A stretch of DNA of 9,185 nucleotides from Methanobacteriaceae archaeon (GTDB lineage: Archaea; Methanobacteriota; Methanobacteria; Methanobacteriales; Methanobacteriaceae): NCBI GenBank assembly GCA_011620845.1, contig WOYJ01000002.1, forward strand, positions 1 to 9,185. The letters are read 5' to 3'. This document shows positions 1 through 6,332 of this stretch, in pieces; the stretch's first letter is position 1; the number at the start of each line of letters is the position of its first letter. Below the pieces are notes generated by a model. The model ran no database searches. It saw nothing but the letters and a program-made list of their open reading frames with translations, and was not told where the DNA came from. The translations under genes and the position numbers were made by a program.

Positions 1-28
1 GTCCGATGTCAAAAAACAATTCTTTAAT

Positions 29-42
29 GTTTATTTAAAATT
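29..42 (+). promoter_or_regulatory. Candidate archaeal TATA box of the first gene
   Basis: The AT-rich stretch TGTTTATTTAAAAT lies about 40 bases before the ATG at 76. It would place transcription start near base 60, leaving a short leader that includes the GGAAG. The surrounding region is AT-rich throughout, so the assignment is weak. Confidence 0.3.
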
Positions 43-75
43 ATCGTTAAAATAAAATGTACTGGAAGAACACTT

Positions 76-612
76 ATGACTAATTTACCCGCAGAACAGA
101 CCTGGATGATACTGGTTGAACTTTTAACCGACCTCTTAAAAAGGGATGTAGAAATACCCTTCGGCGTAAACAAGAATATTCAGATGGCCAAGACAGTTAT
201 CAACTTCTATAAAGTAGACCCCACTGATCCAGAGCGGATGGGGGAGATTAAAAGGATAAACGATCTCCTGAACTCTGTGCAAGATACGCTCCTAACTCTG
301 GCAGACACCATCAGTGATGAATACGTGGAAAGCTGGGTGGAAAAACTTAAAAAGGCATCCATGGGGGAGCAGGTTTATGAAATACCAGATAAAAAACCAC
401 GATTTGTAGTAGGAGCACCTTCTGGTTTTTCAATGGCCAGACTAACCTTTAAACAGCCCATCTCCGAGGAGAGACTGGTGGATATAGCCGAGTACCATAA
501 TGTCATCCTGGAATTTGAGGAAGACAACGTGATAATGATCTACGGAACCAAGGAAAATATCAAAGAGAGTCTAAAGGAACTCTCCTCGTTCTTCAATGAA
601 CAGATTGCTTAA
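76..612 (+). CDS. Conserved archaeal protein of unknown function (DUF2096-like)
   Basis: A 178-residue, acidic, soluble protein with no signal peptide or membrane segment. The N-terminal half (about 5-95) is predicted helical and contains a conserved-looking stretch around residues 27-46 (IPFGVNKNI, then AKTVINFYKVDP). The C-terminal half (about 108-175) looks like an alpha/beta domain. From memory the N-terminal pattern resembles DUF2096, a family of uncharacterised proteins in methanogens; I could not verify this by search. The ATG at 76 follows a weak GGAAG at 64-68 with 7-base spacing. The gene is followed 67 bases later by the metallophosphoesterase on the same strand. No function can be assigned. 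The gene itself is near certain from its length and composition; the family name is tentative. Confidence 0.8.
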   Translation: MTNLPAEQTWMILVELLTDLLKRDVEIPFGVNKNIQMAKTVINFYKVDPTDPERMGEIKRINDLLNSVQDTLLTLADTISDEYVESWVEKLKKASMGEQVYEIPDKKPRFVVGAPSGFSMARLTFKQPISEERLVDIAEYHNVILEFEEDNVIMIYGTKENIKESLKELSSFFNEQIA

Positions 613-619
613 CTTCAAC

Positions 620-630
620 AGTATATACTT
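620..630 (+). promoter_or_regulatory. Candidate TATA box of the metallophosphoesterase gene
   Basis: AGTATATACTT, just after the stop codon of the preceding gene, contains the TATATA core of methanogen promoters. A start of transcription about 25 bases on, near 650, would give a leader of about 30 bases ahead of the ATG at 680. This suggests the phosphoesterase has its own promoter. Confidence 0.4.
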
Positions 631-679
631 AATTTAATAACATAATTATAGTTATAAGATAGACTAGAAGGGAGAAAAT

Positions 680-1348
680 ATGAAAATCCTGCAGGTGAGT
701 GATATACACAGCGACCATAAGAAGCTCATGGAACACCTGAAAAACAACCGGGCGGATCTCATTATAATAACCGGTGACATAACCCAGTTCGGTCCGCCAG
801 AGCTGGGTGAGGATATATTAAATGATATAAGCACCTTCGACACCCCGGTCTTAGCCATCCCGGGTAACTGCGACCCAGTAAAAATCAGTGGCAGGATAGA
901 TAATTCCCGGGCAGTCAACGTACACGGTCGCAGCCTGGTAATTAATGGTATCGGTATCTGTGGTTTTGGAGGGTCCAATCACACCCCATTCAACACTCCA
1001 CTGGAATTTGAGGAGGTGGAGATCTATGACGGAGTGAGTTCGGCAATGAAGGGAGTCTCTCAGGAGAAGATATCACTCCTATTAACTCATGCCCCACCAT
1101 ACGGAACCAGAACAGATACTCTACCCTCTGGTGATCATGCAGGAAGTACCAGTATCCGTAAAATAATCGAAGAATACCAGCCTACTGTTAATCTCTGTGG
1201 ACATATCCATGAATCAAGGGGGATTGATCGGGTAGGCAAGACCATAACAGTCAATCCTGGTGATCTTTCCAGGGGTCATGGATGTTTGATTAATATTGAC
1301 GACCCAGAAGATGCCCTTTCAATCCGGGTTGAAATTATCGAGTTATGA
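680..1348 (+). CDS. Metallophosphoesterase (calcineurin-like phosphatase superfamily)
   Basis: A 222-residue cytosolic protein with all metal-binding motifs of the calcineurin-like metallophosphoesterase superfamily in order: D8-x-H10 (SDIH), G32-D33 (TGDI), G62-N63-x-D65 (GNCD), H137 (THAPP), and G174-H175-x-H177 (GHIH). These residues normally bind two metal ions (Mn, Fe or Ni) that activate water to hydrolyse phosphate mono- or diesters. The length matches single-domain archaeal members related to the Icc/YfcE groups; the substrate cannot be read from the sequence. The start is well supported by AAGGGAG at 668-674, 5 bases before the ATG. The gene ends in a strong T-run, so it is probably not cotranscribed with the 2-phosphoglycerate kinase gene 108 bases downstream. 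Confidence 0.92.
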   Translation: MKILQVSDIHSDHKKLMEHLKNNRADLIIITGDITQFGPPELGEDILNDISTFDTPVLAIPGNCDPVKISGRIDNSRAVNVHGRSLVINGIGICGFGGSNHTPFNTPLEFEEVEIYDGVSSAMKGVSQEKISLLLTHAPPYGTRTDTLPSGDHAGSTSIRKIIEEYQPTVNLCGHIHESRGIDRVGKTITVNPGDLSRGHGCLINIDDPEDALSIRVEIIEL

Positions 1349-1351
1349 TTA

Positions 1352-1370
1352 TTTTTTTTTAATTCTTTTT
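1352..1370 (+). terminator. Oligo-T terminator after the metallophosphoesterase
   Basis: Nine consecutive T (1352-1360) followed by a second T5 (1366-1370) begin three bases after the TGA stop. Runs of T on the coding strand are sufficient terminators for archaeal RNA polymerase. No GC-rich hairpin is present. Confidence 0.6.
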
Positions 1371-1417
1371 AGAAGGGAAAGTCTTTTTAACTAAAACCAA
1401 CAAAGCCAACTTGCTAG

Positions 1418-1431
1418 TATAAAACATATAT
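1418..1431 (+). promoter_or_regulatory. Candidate TATA element of the 2-phosphoglycerate kinase gene
   Basis: TATAAAACATATAT lies 26-39 bases before the GTG start. If TATAAAA is the functional box, transcription would start near 1445-1450, close to the ribosome binding site, which makes the exact box uncertain. The preceding terminator makes a promoter somewhere in 1371-1440 likely. Confidence 0.35.
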
Positions 1432-1456
1432 CCCATCCTATTTTGAGGTGTAAAGA

Positions 1457-2365
1457 GTGAAGATGATATTAGTCGAAGGACAGGTAGGTGGTAAAAAATA
1501 TAGGGAACCTTTCTCTAAGGGAGTCCTGGCCAGGTCCCTCACCAGGGCAGAGATGGATCCAAACAAAGCTTACACCTTCGCCTCACACATAGAAGCTTAC
1601 CTGCGCAAAGAGGGTATCCAGGTTATAACCATCGACGACCTTATCAAGATCGTGGCTGAGAAACTCAAAGAAGAAGATGTGGAATTGGCAGAGAAGTATG
1701 AGATGTGGAAAAGACTCCGCCAATGCAGAGATCCCCTGATAATCCTTATAGGGGGAGCGTCTGGTGTGGGAACCTCATCTATAGCCTTTGAAGTGGCCAA
1801 CCGATTAGGTATACGGAACATGATCAGTACCGATATGATACGGGAAGTAATGCGTAAGATAGTCTCCGAGGAAATCCTGCCTACTATATACGAATCAAGC
1901 TACACCGCTTACCGTTCACTACGCATACCACCACCACCGGAACTGGATGAAGTACTCATAGGATTCCGGGATCACGTGGACACCGTGAGCGTGGGTGTGG
2001 ATGCCGTTATAGAGAGAGCCCTTAAAGAGGGTATAAGTATCGTAATTGAGGGAGTGCACATAGTACCCGGCTTCGTACGGGAAGATCTGATGGCCCGCCC
2101 CAATGTTAACATGTACGTGTTAACCATACAGGACGAGGAAGTGCATAAAGGGAGATTCTACTCAAGATGCAGGCAGTTATGGGCTAGAAGACCCCTTAAG
2201 CGTTACATGAATTATTTCAGCGCAATAAGGAGGACCCATAAGTACTTCGAAAGCCAGGCTAACAAGTACCATGTCCCGGTTATCGAGAACATAGACGTCA
2301 CCACCACCCTGGACTCCATAATTGAGGATATAACCAAGTCAAATTTTCAAAAAATAGATGATTAA
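1457..2365 (+). CDS. pgk2: 2-phosphoglycerate kinase
   Basis: This enzyme phosphorylates 2-phosphoglycerate with ATP to 2,3-diphosphoglycerate, the precursor of cyclic 2,3-diphosphoglycerate, a thermoprotectant and phosphate/carbon store of Methanobacteriales and relatives. The 302-residue length fits the family. Residues about 15-70 (REPFSKGVLARSLTRAEMD and a helical stretch ending in LIKIVAEKL) form the N-terminal ATP-cone-like domain seen in this family. The kinase domain starts near residue 92 with the P-loop GGASGVGTSS at 99-108. The conserved ISTDMIREVMRK segment follows shortly after. GAGGTG at 1445-1450 is 6 bases before GTG 1457 and 12 before the in-frame ATG at 1463, so GTG is preferred. 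The cyclase that closes the ring is not in the window. Identification rests on recognised domain layout; confidence is high. Confidence 0.9.
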   Translation: MKMILVEGQVGGKKYREPFSKGVLARSLTRAEMDPNKAYTFASHIEAYLRKEGIQVITIDDLIKIVAEKLKEEDVELAEKYEMWKRLRQCRDPLIILIGGASGVGTSSIAFEVANRLGIRNMISTDMIREVMRKIVSEEILPTIYESSYTAYRSLRIPPPPELDEVLIGFRDHVDTVSVGVDAVIERALKEGISIVIEGVHIVPGFVREDLMARPNVNMYVLTIQDEEVHKGRFYSRCRQLWARRPLKRYMNYFSAIRRTHKYFESQANKYHVPVIENIDVTTTLDSIIEDITKSNFQKIDD

Positions 2366-2402
2366 GTAATTGAATTTACGGAATAGATAGTTAAATTATT
2401 GA

Positions 2403-2429
2403 TTTTTTTTGAATCAACCAATCAAAAAA
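2403..2429 (+). terminator. Oligo-T terminator with weak hairpin after pgk2
   Basis: T8 at 2403-2410 lies 38 bases after the pgk2 stop and is a plausible archaeal terminator. The last six T plus GA (2405-2412) can pair with TCAAAAAA (2422-2429) across a 9-base loop, an AT-rich hairpin that is probably weak. It sits before the CBS gene, implying that gene has its own start of transcription; the GGGGAATAATGG following it may lie in that leader. Confidence 0.4.
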
Positions 2430-2475
2430 GGGGAATAATGGACAAAACCAGGACCCCCAATGGAAGTGAACAAGT

Positions 2476-2868
2476 ATGTTAGAAGATCTAAAAGTTAGAG
2501 ACGTTATGACAGCAGGGAACGTGATAACCATTCCACCATCAGAAGATGTAGTGTTTGCCTTTGAAAAACTGATGAAACACAAGATAAGCTCTCTTCCAGT
2601 GGTATTTGAAGATAAACTCGTGGGAATTGTAACCGCCACTGATCTGGGCCACAACCTGATACTGGATAAATATGAACTGGGAACCAGTGTGGAAAAAGTC
2701 ATGGTGAAAGACGTGGCAGTCATCGGTCCTGATGAAGATCTAATAAAGGCAGTAGAAAAGATGAGATCCAGTTCGGATGGAATAATAAACCAGCTGGTGG
2801 TAATGGAAGGAAATAAAATGATAGGGATCATATCTGATGGGGATATAATAAAGGCTCTCCAATTTTAA
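2476..2868 (+). CDS. Two-CBS-domain protein
   Basis: A 130-residue stand-alone tandem CBS (Bateman) protein. CBS1 covers about residues 7-60 (VRDVMTAGNVITIPP, ending in GIVTATDL at 50-57), and CBS2 about 75-130 (VMVKDVAVIGPDED, ending in GIISDGDII at 117-125). Such modules usually bind adenine nucleotides (AMP, ATP, S-adenosylmethionine) and act as energy or metabolite sensors. Here there is no attached enzyme, transporter or DNA-binding domain, so the partner is unknown. The G-x-x-(T/S)-x-x-D ends that contact ligand ribose are present in both repeats. The ATG at 2476 follows GGAAGTGA (2462-2469) by 6 bases. It converges with the minus-strand signalling cluster, 53 bases away. Confidence 0.9.
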   Translation: MLEDLKVRDVMTAGNVITIPPSEDVVFAFEKLMKHKISSLPVVFEDKLVGIVTATDLGHNLILDKYELGTSVEKVMVKDVAVIGPDEDLIKAVEKMRSSSDGIINQLVVMEGNKMIGIISDGDIIKALQF

Positions 2869-2898
2869 AAAATATATAGTTACCCTTTTCTACACTAT

Positions 2899-2920
2899 GG
2901 ATTTAAAATCCTTAATTTTT
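2899..2920. terminator. Convergent-gene terminator (palindrome plus T-run)
   Basis: GGATTTAAAATCC (2899-2911) is a 6-base perfect inverted repeat around a single A, followed by T5 at 2916-2920 on the plus strand. It lies in the 53-base gap between the CBS gene (plus) and the receiver-kinase gene (minus). On the minus strand, short T-runs also flank the palindrome. A role in ending both transcripts is inferred. Confidence 0.4.
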
Positions 2921-2921
2921 C

Positions 2922-4073
2922 TCAACACCCGGGCTCGTTGAATTTAATGGTAAAACAGGTGCCGCCTTCTCTATCGAGCTCTATGGTACCATCCAGTTGT
3001 TTGGTGAGGCTGGTCACCAGTTGCAGGCCCAATGTCTTTACATCATTTATATCCAGATCATCTGGGAAACCAACACCGTTATCTGCTATCTTTAATATGC
3101 AGTTATCGTCCTGGCACTGGATGTCAATCTTAATTTCCCCACTCCGGTTATCGGGGAAGGCGTGTTTAATAGAATTGGTCACCAGTTCGTTGATTATCAG
3201 TCCGCAGGGAATGGCGGTGTTTATATCCAGGAGGATGTTATTGGATTCTATCTGATACTTCACCAGGTGGGTGTTGACACTGTAAGACCGAAACAGGTCG
3301 CCGATCAGTTCATTTGCATATTCAGAGAGGTTTATCCGGGTTAAATCCCCTGTTTGGTACAGTTTTTCATGTATCAGGGCCATGGATATTATCCTGCTCT
3401 GGCTTTCTTTGAATAACTCAACAGAACCAGGTTCATTCACATACTGGGACTGTAAACTTAGTAGACTGGATACGATCTGCAGGTTGTTCTTAACCCGGTG
3501 GTGTATCTCCTTCAGGAGCACGTCCTTCTCTTTGATGGATTTATTTAAAGCCTCTTCTACCAGCTTACGCTCGGCAATTTCCTCCAGTAATCTCTGGTTG
3601 ATCTGGGATAGTTCCTGGGTCCTGTTCTGGATCCTTACCTCCATATCGTTATAGGCGGTTTTAAGTTCTTCTTCTGCCTTTCTCCTCTCCAGTAATTCAG
3701 AACGTTCTTTTAAGGCTCTTTCAATTGCAGGTACCAGTTTTGATAGGTTATTTTTAAAGACGTAATCCGTGGCACCCTTCTTGAGGACGTCCACTGCAAA
3801 TTCATCCCCTATCTTACCACTTACAAATATAAGAGGGGTGTCTGGGGTTTTCTCCTTCAGGATTTCCAGTGCAGTAACACCATCGAACTGGGGCAGGGAA
3901 TGGTCCACCAGCACCACGTCAGGGCTGAAATCTTCCAGTGCATTCACGTATCCCTCTTCTGTCTCTACCCTCCTGGAGATAAAATCAATACCCTCCCTGT
4001 GTATTTCATGTACTATGAGTTCAGCATCAAACTCTACATCTTCCAGTATGAGTATTTTGAGATTTCCTGCCAT
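2922..4073 (-). CDS. Hybrid receiver / HisKA_2 histidine kinase
   Basis: A soluble signalling protein (383 residues from the ATG at 4073). Residues about 5-118 form a response-regulator receiver domain: acidic pair E11-D12, phosphoacceptor D57 (VLVDHSLPQ), S85 and K107. A long charged coiled coil follows (about 116-188). Then comes a HisKA_2 dimerisation domain with the EIHHRVKNNLQ motif (phosphoacceptor His at 191/192, probably 192). A HATPase_c domain ends the protein, with N300 in the N-box (NELVTNS), G1 DNGVGF at 331-336 and a TLGLQLV G2 motif. The receiver probably gates the attached kinase. The upstream response-regulator gene ends at 4083; a GTG at 4082 would abut its stop. ATG 4073 is preferred because AAGTGAT, resembling the anti-16S match, lies 4 bases before it. 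No output domain is present. Confidence 0.88.
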   Translation of the reverse strand: MAGNLKILILEDVEFDAELIVHEIHREGIDFISRRVETEEGYVNALEDFSPDVVLVDHSLPQFDGVTALEILKEKTPDTPLIFVSGKIGDEFAVDVLKKGATDYVFKNNLSKLVPAIERALKERSELLERRKAEEELKTAYNDMEVRIQNRTQELSQINQRLLEEIAERKLVEEALNKSIKEKDVLLKEIHHRVKNNLQIVSSLLSLQSQYVNEPGSVELFKESQSRIISMALIHEKLYQTGDLTRINLSEYANELIGDLFRSYSVNTHLVKYQIESNNILLDINTAIPCGLIINELVTNSIKHAFPDNRSGEIKIDIQCQDDNCILKIADNGVGFPDDLDINDVKTLGLQLVTSLTKQLDGTIELDREGGTCFTIKFNEPGC

Positions 4074-4082
4074 TTTAATCAC

Positions 4083-4523
4083 TTATTCTGGTGGTTTGTT
4101 CAGTAATATCCAGTATAATCCTAGAGTGGAAACTGCCTTGGTGAATTCATCAAATTCCACGGGTTTACTAACATAACTGTTTACACCGAGCTTGTAGCTT
4201 TTCACGATGTCTTCATCTTCCTTGGAGGAGGTTAAAACCACCACTGGTATTTTCTTGGTCCTCTCATCGGACTTTATCTTCTGGAGAACCTCCAGCCCGT
4301 CTACTTTAGGCATCCTGAGGTCCAGTAGAACTAGCTTGGGCAGATCTTCCGTGTTTCTTTCGACATACTCTCCAGTGGCGAATAAGAAATCCAGAGCTTC
4401 CGCTCCATCTTTAACCCAAACCAGTTTGTTAGTTAAATTCTTTTTCTTGAGTGCTCTGATGGTTAACTCTGCATCGGTGGGATTATCTTCCACCAAAAGA
4501 ATTTCTATCTCATCGTACTCCAT
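4083..4523 (-). CDS. Single-domain response regulator (Rcp1-like receiver)
   Basis: A 146-residue stand-alone receiver domain with the full phosphorylation site: E12-D13 (LLVEDNPTDAEL), phosphoacceptor D68 (LLDLRMP), T98-S99, and K120-P121. The sequence around residues 14-48 (a long alpha-1, and ALDFLF) and the spacing before the phosphorylated Asp resemble cyanobacterial Rcp1-type regulators, the partners of Cph1-type kinases. It carries no DNA-binding or enzymatic domain, so it acts as a phosphate carrier or allosteric effector. The ATG follows AGGGGGAT (4535-4528) by 4 bases. It lies 93 bases downstream of a kinase gene with a Cph1-like core and directly abuts the receiver-kinase hybrid, which makes both likely partners. 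Confidence 0.92.
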   Translation of the reverse strand: MEYDEIEILLVEDNPTDAELTIRALKKKNLTNKLVWVKDGAEALDFLFATGEYVERNTEDLPKLVLLDLRMPKVDGLEVLQKIKSDERTKKIPVVVLTSSKEDEDIVKSYKLGVNSYVSKPVEFDEFTKAVSTLGLYWILLNKPPE

Positions 4524-4607
4524 TTAGATCCCCCTACTTAGGTACTTGCGCATTTTTCAAACTTTTCACTGGATTCAGTATTTACTATTTATCATTGATT
4601 TTTTGGT

Positions 4608-4615
4608 GTATATAA
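4608..4615 (-). promoter_or_regulatory. Candidate TATA box of the response-regulator gene
   Basis: On the minus strand this reads TTATATAC, close to the methanogen TATA consensus, directly after the stop of the membrane kinase gene. Transcription would begin near 4585, giving a leader of about 60 bases. No T-run separates the two genes, so read-through from the kinase gene is also possible. Confidence 0.4.
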
Positions 4616-4616
4616 T

Positions 4617-5555
4617 TTAATTTATATCGTTCCTGATGGGTAAACTGAAGTAGAAAGTTGCCCCCTCATCAACCTTTCCTTCTGCCCAGACATTTCCCCC
4701 ATGCCTCCGGATGATGCGCTGCACGATAGAAAGGCCTACACCAGTTCCTTCAAACTCATCCTGGCCGTGTAATCTCTGGAAAAGTCCGAATAACTTGCCT
4801 GAATATTTCATGTTAAAGCCCACACCATTATCCTGGACATGGTAGATGTATTCATTCTTCCCCACCTGGAAACCGACATTTATTAGGGCGGTCTTTCTAG
4901 GTGAGGTGAATTTGATGGAGTTGGCAAGCAGGTTACTTATCACCTGCCCTAAGAGGGTTCGGTCTCCATAAACCGGGGGTAACGGTTCCATTTCCAGCCG
5001 GATGTCCCGGTCCGGGTGGGACTGTTCCAGTTCCTTGAACGCACTCTGGAAGAGGCTTTCCAGGTCTAACTTGGTTAGGTTCATCTCCTGCCGGCTTGCC
5101 CGGGATAACTGGAGTATGTCATCGATTAACTGGCTCATCTTCTTGGTGTTTTCCCGGATGATGTTGATGAGCCTTTTACCCTCCTCATCCAGGTTTTCCT
5201 CATAATCCTCCACTAATATCCGTGAAAAACCATCAATTGCCCTCAGAGGTACTCTTAAATCATGTGAAACTGAATAGGCAAAGCTTTCCAGTTCCTGATT
5301 GGCGGCTTCTAATTTTTTCCTTTCTTCTTCTAGTTCTTCGTTGAGCTGGTTCAGGCTGCGTACCTTCTCCACTCTCTCACTTAAAAAGGCCACCAGGACC
5401 ACGACGAATACGATCATCACCAGGTAAAAATAGTTCCGGTAGAAGCTCAATCCAAATATGGTAGCTAGCACCTGAACAGTGATTAAAATAGCGGCTAAAA
5501 GAATAGGAGCAACCCATATTCTCTTTTTAAACCAGACAGAGGAAGATGATACCAT
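4617..5555 (-). CDS. Membrane sensor histidine kinase (HisKA-HATPase, Cph1-like core)
   Basis: A 312-residue membrane kinase counted from the ATG at 5555. Two hydrophobic segments (about 13-36 and 41-58) are joined by only a few residues (around FYRNY), so there is almost no extracellular domain. A coiled coil (about 60-90) leads directly into the HisKA domain with phosphoacceptor H98 (SVSHDLRVPLRAIDGFS). The HATPase_c domain has N212 in the N-box (NLLANSIKFT), G1 DNGVGF at 242-247, and G2 GTGVGLS at 270-276. No HAMP, PAS or GAF domain is visible. SHDLRVPLRAI is typical of Cph1-like kinases, matching the Rcp1-like regulator downstream. A TTG at 5567 would add four residues, but lacks a ribosome binding site; ATG 5555 follows a weak GGCGAT. 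Confidence 0.88.
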   Translation of the reverse strand: MVSSSSVWFKKRIWVAPILLAAILITVQVLATIFGLSFYRNYFYLVMIVFVVVLVAFLSERVEKVRSLNQLNEELEEERKKLEAANQELESFAYSVSHDLRVPLRAIDGFSRILVEDYEENLDEEGKRLINIIRENTKKMSQLIDDILQLSRASRQEMNLTKLDLESLFQSAFKELEQSHPDRDIRLEMEPLPPVYGDRTLLGQVISNLLANSIKFTSPRKTALINVGFQVGKNEYIYHVQDNGVGFNMKYSGKLFGLFQRLHGQDEFEGTGVGLSIVQRIIRRHGGNVWAEGKVDEGATFYFSLPIRNDIN

Positions 5556-5615
5556 GATAATCGCCAATTAAATTTATTATTAGGTTCCTAAGAGAAGAAA
5601 ATAAACCTGTTATCC

Positions 5616-5626
5616 TATATTTAAAA
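5616..5626 (-). promoter_or_regulatory. Candidate TATA box of the membrane kinase gene
   Basis: The minus strand reads TTTTAAATATA here, about 60 bases before the ATG at 5555, predicting transcription start near 5595. Other AT-rich candidates exist further upstream (5688-5698 and 5733-5745), so this choice is tentative. The rest of 5568-5813 shows no plausible gene. Confidence 0.3.
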
Positions 5627-5784
5627 AATTTACCCCACTTAAAAAGAATACACTTGTTTCCCATTAATTTTATTTTTGGTGAATATTTTAATATAAAACT
5701 TACAATTACTTAAAGCTACTGCCTGGAACTACCCTTATAAAAGGGGTAATTTAGAAAAAAGACCTTATCTAGAACGTTTCACAT

Positions 5785-5800
5785 AAAAATAAATAAAAAA
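5785..5800 (-). terminator. Oligo-T terminator after the 137-residue unknown gene
   Basis: Read on the minus strand, T6 (5800-5795) and T5 (5789-5785) occur 13-29 bases after the TGA stop at 5814. They probably end the transcript of the unknown gene and possibly of an fprA read-through transcript. Confidence 0.5.
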
Positions 5801-5813
5801 GAGGGTGAAATTA

Positions 5814-6227
5814 TCACTTCGGAGGGGTGACTCGTGGTTCAAAGGATTCACAAACAGCTGGATATTTCTTTCTAAGCTCTGTGGTTAATTTTTCCACTAT
5901 TTCCTCTTCGATCTCATCACTCTTGGTGGTGGACACTGTGAAGGTGTTTCCCTGGAGTTTTGTCTCGATTACTTCATCTCCAATATTCAATTCCATCTTC
6001 AATGGTTTATCATCGGCTATATTTTTCTCCAGTTCATCCAGTATTTCATCACTTAATTTAAGTAGTTTACTCCCCTCCCGGGTGTAGGTTTTATCCGTGG
6101 TGATGATCTTCTTGATATAGAACGGTGCACAGCCTTCAGTCCGGGCTGCCTTACGGTTGGTCCAGAACAGCATCACCATCAACTTCTTCCTAGGGTCCAG
6201 TCCACTTTCAAATTCCAGGGTCTTCAT
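5814..6227 (-). CDS. Hypothetical protein downstream of fprA
   Basis: A 137-residue, acidic, soluble protein that I do not recognise. The N-terminal part (about 1-55) is rich in basic and aromatic residues and includes KKLMVMLFWTNRKAAR and a cysteine at 33 (TEGCAPFY). Residues 55-75 are predicted helical, and about 78-102 look like beta strands (KMELNIGDEVIETKLQGN). A charged helix (103-122) leads to a second cysteine at 126 near the C-terminus. Neither cysteine is in a CxxC arrangement. A start at 6248 would add seven residues but has no ribosome binding site. AAAGGAGG (inside that extension) lies 10 bases before ATG 6227, so the latter is preferred. It lies 105 bases after fprA on the same strand with no strong T-run between, so cotranscription and a link to oxidative stress are possible but unproven. 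Confidence 0.75.
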   Translation of the reverse strand: MKTLEFESGLDPRKKLMVMLFWTNRKAARTEGCAPFYIKKIITTDKTYTREGSKLLKLSDEILDELEKNIADDKPLKMELNIGDEVIETKLQGNTFTVSTTKSDEIEEEIVEKLTTELRKKYPAVCESFEPRVTPPK

Positions 6228-6283
6228 ACCAGTTAATCCTCCTTTCATTAATTTTTATTTTTAAAATGAGCTTACCTATTTTC

Positions 6284-6320
6284 CTTAAGTTTTACCGGAT
6301 CTGCTTAAATTTACCAGGAT
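6284..6320. repeat. Imperfect direct repeat between fprA and the unknown gene
   Basis: Two 17-base units, CTTAAGTTTTACCGGAT (6284-6300) and CTTAAATTTACCAGGAT (6304-6320), start 20 bases apart and differ by a substitution and two single-base indels. TTACC also occurs at 6272-6276 and 6333-6337, giving four copies at 19-22 base intervals, about two helical turns. A binding site array ahead of the unknown gene is one reading; chance in AT-rich DNA is another. Confidence 0.4.
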
Positions 6321-6332
6321 TATGTTATTCCC

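Noticed and set aside
664..978. A 104-codon minus-strand open frame
   Set aside because: It is antisense to the metallophosphoesterase, which has all five motifs and a good ribosome binding site.
2391..2831. A 146-codon open frame on the minus strand opposite the CBS gene
   Set aside because: It is antisense to a clear two-CBS protein, has low-complexity serine/threonine-rich translation, and lacks a recognisable domain. It is a by-product of the codon bias of the real gene.
3769..4176. A 135-codon plus-strand open frame crossing two signalling genes
   Set aside because: It lies opposite the receiver domains of two clear minus-strand genes; its serine-rich translation has no domain and no ribosome binding site was apparent.
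4207..4527. A 106-codon plus-strand open frame
   Set aside because: It mirrors the response-regulator gene, whose active-site residues are all present on the minus strand.
5730..5748. Inverted repeat TACCC...GGGTA around TTATAAAAG as a terminator or operator
   Set aside because: The stem is only five bases with an indel when extended, is not followed by a T-run on the plus strand, and the stronger T-runs at 5785-5800 already explain termination of the minus-strand gene.
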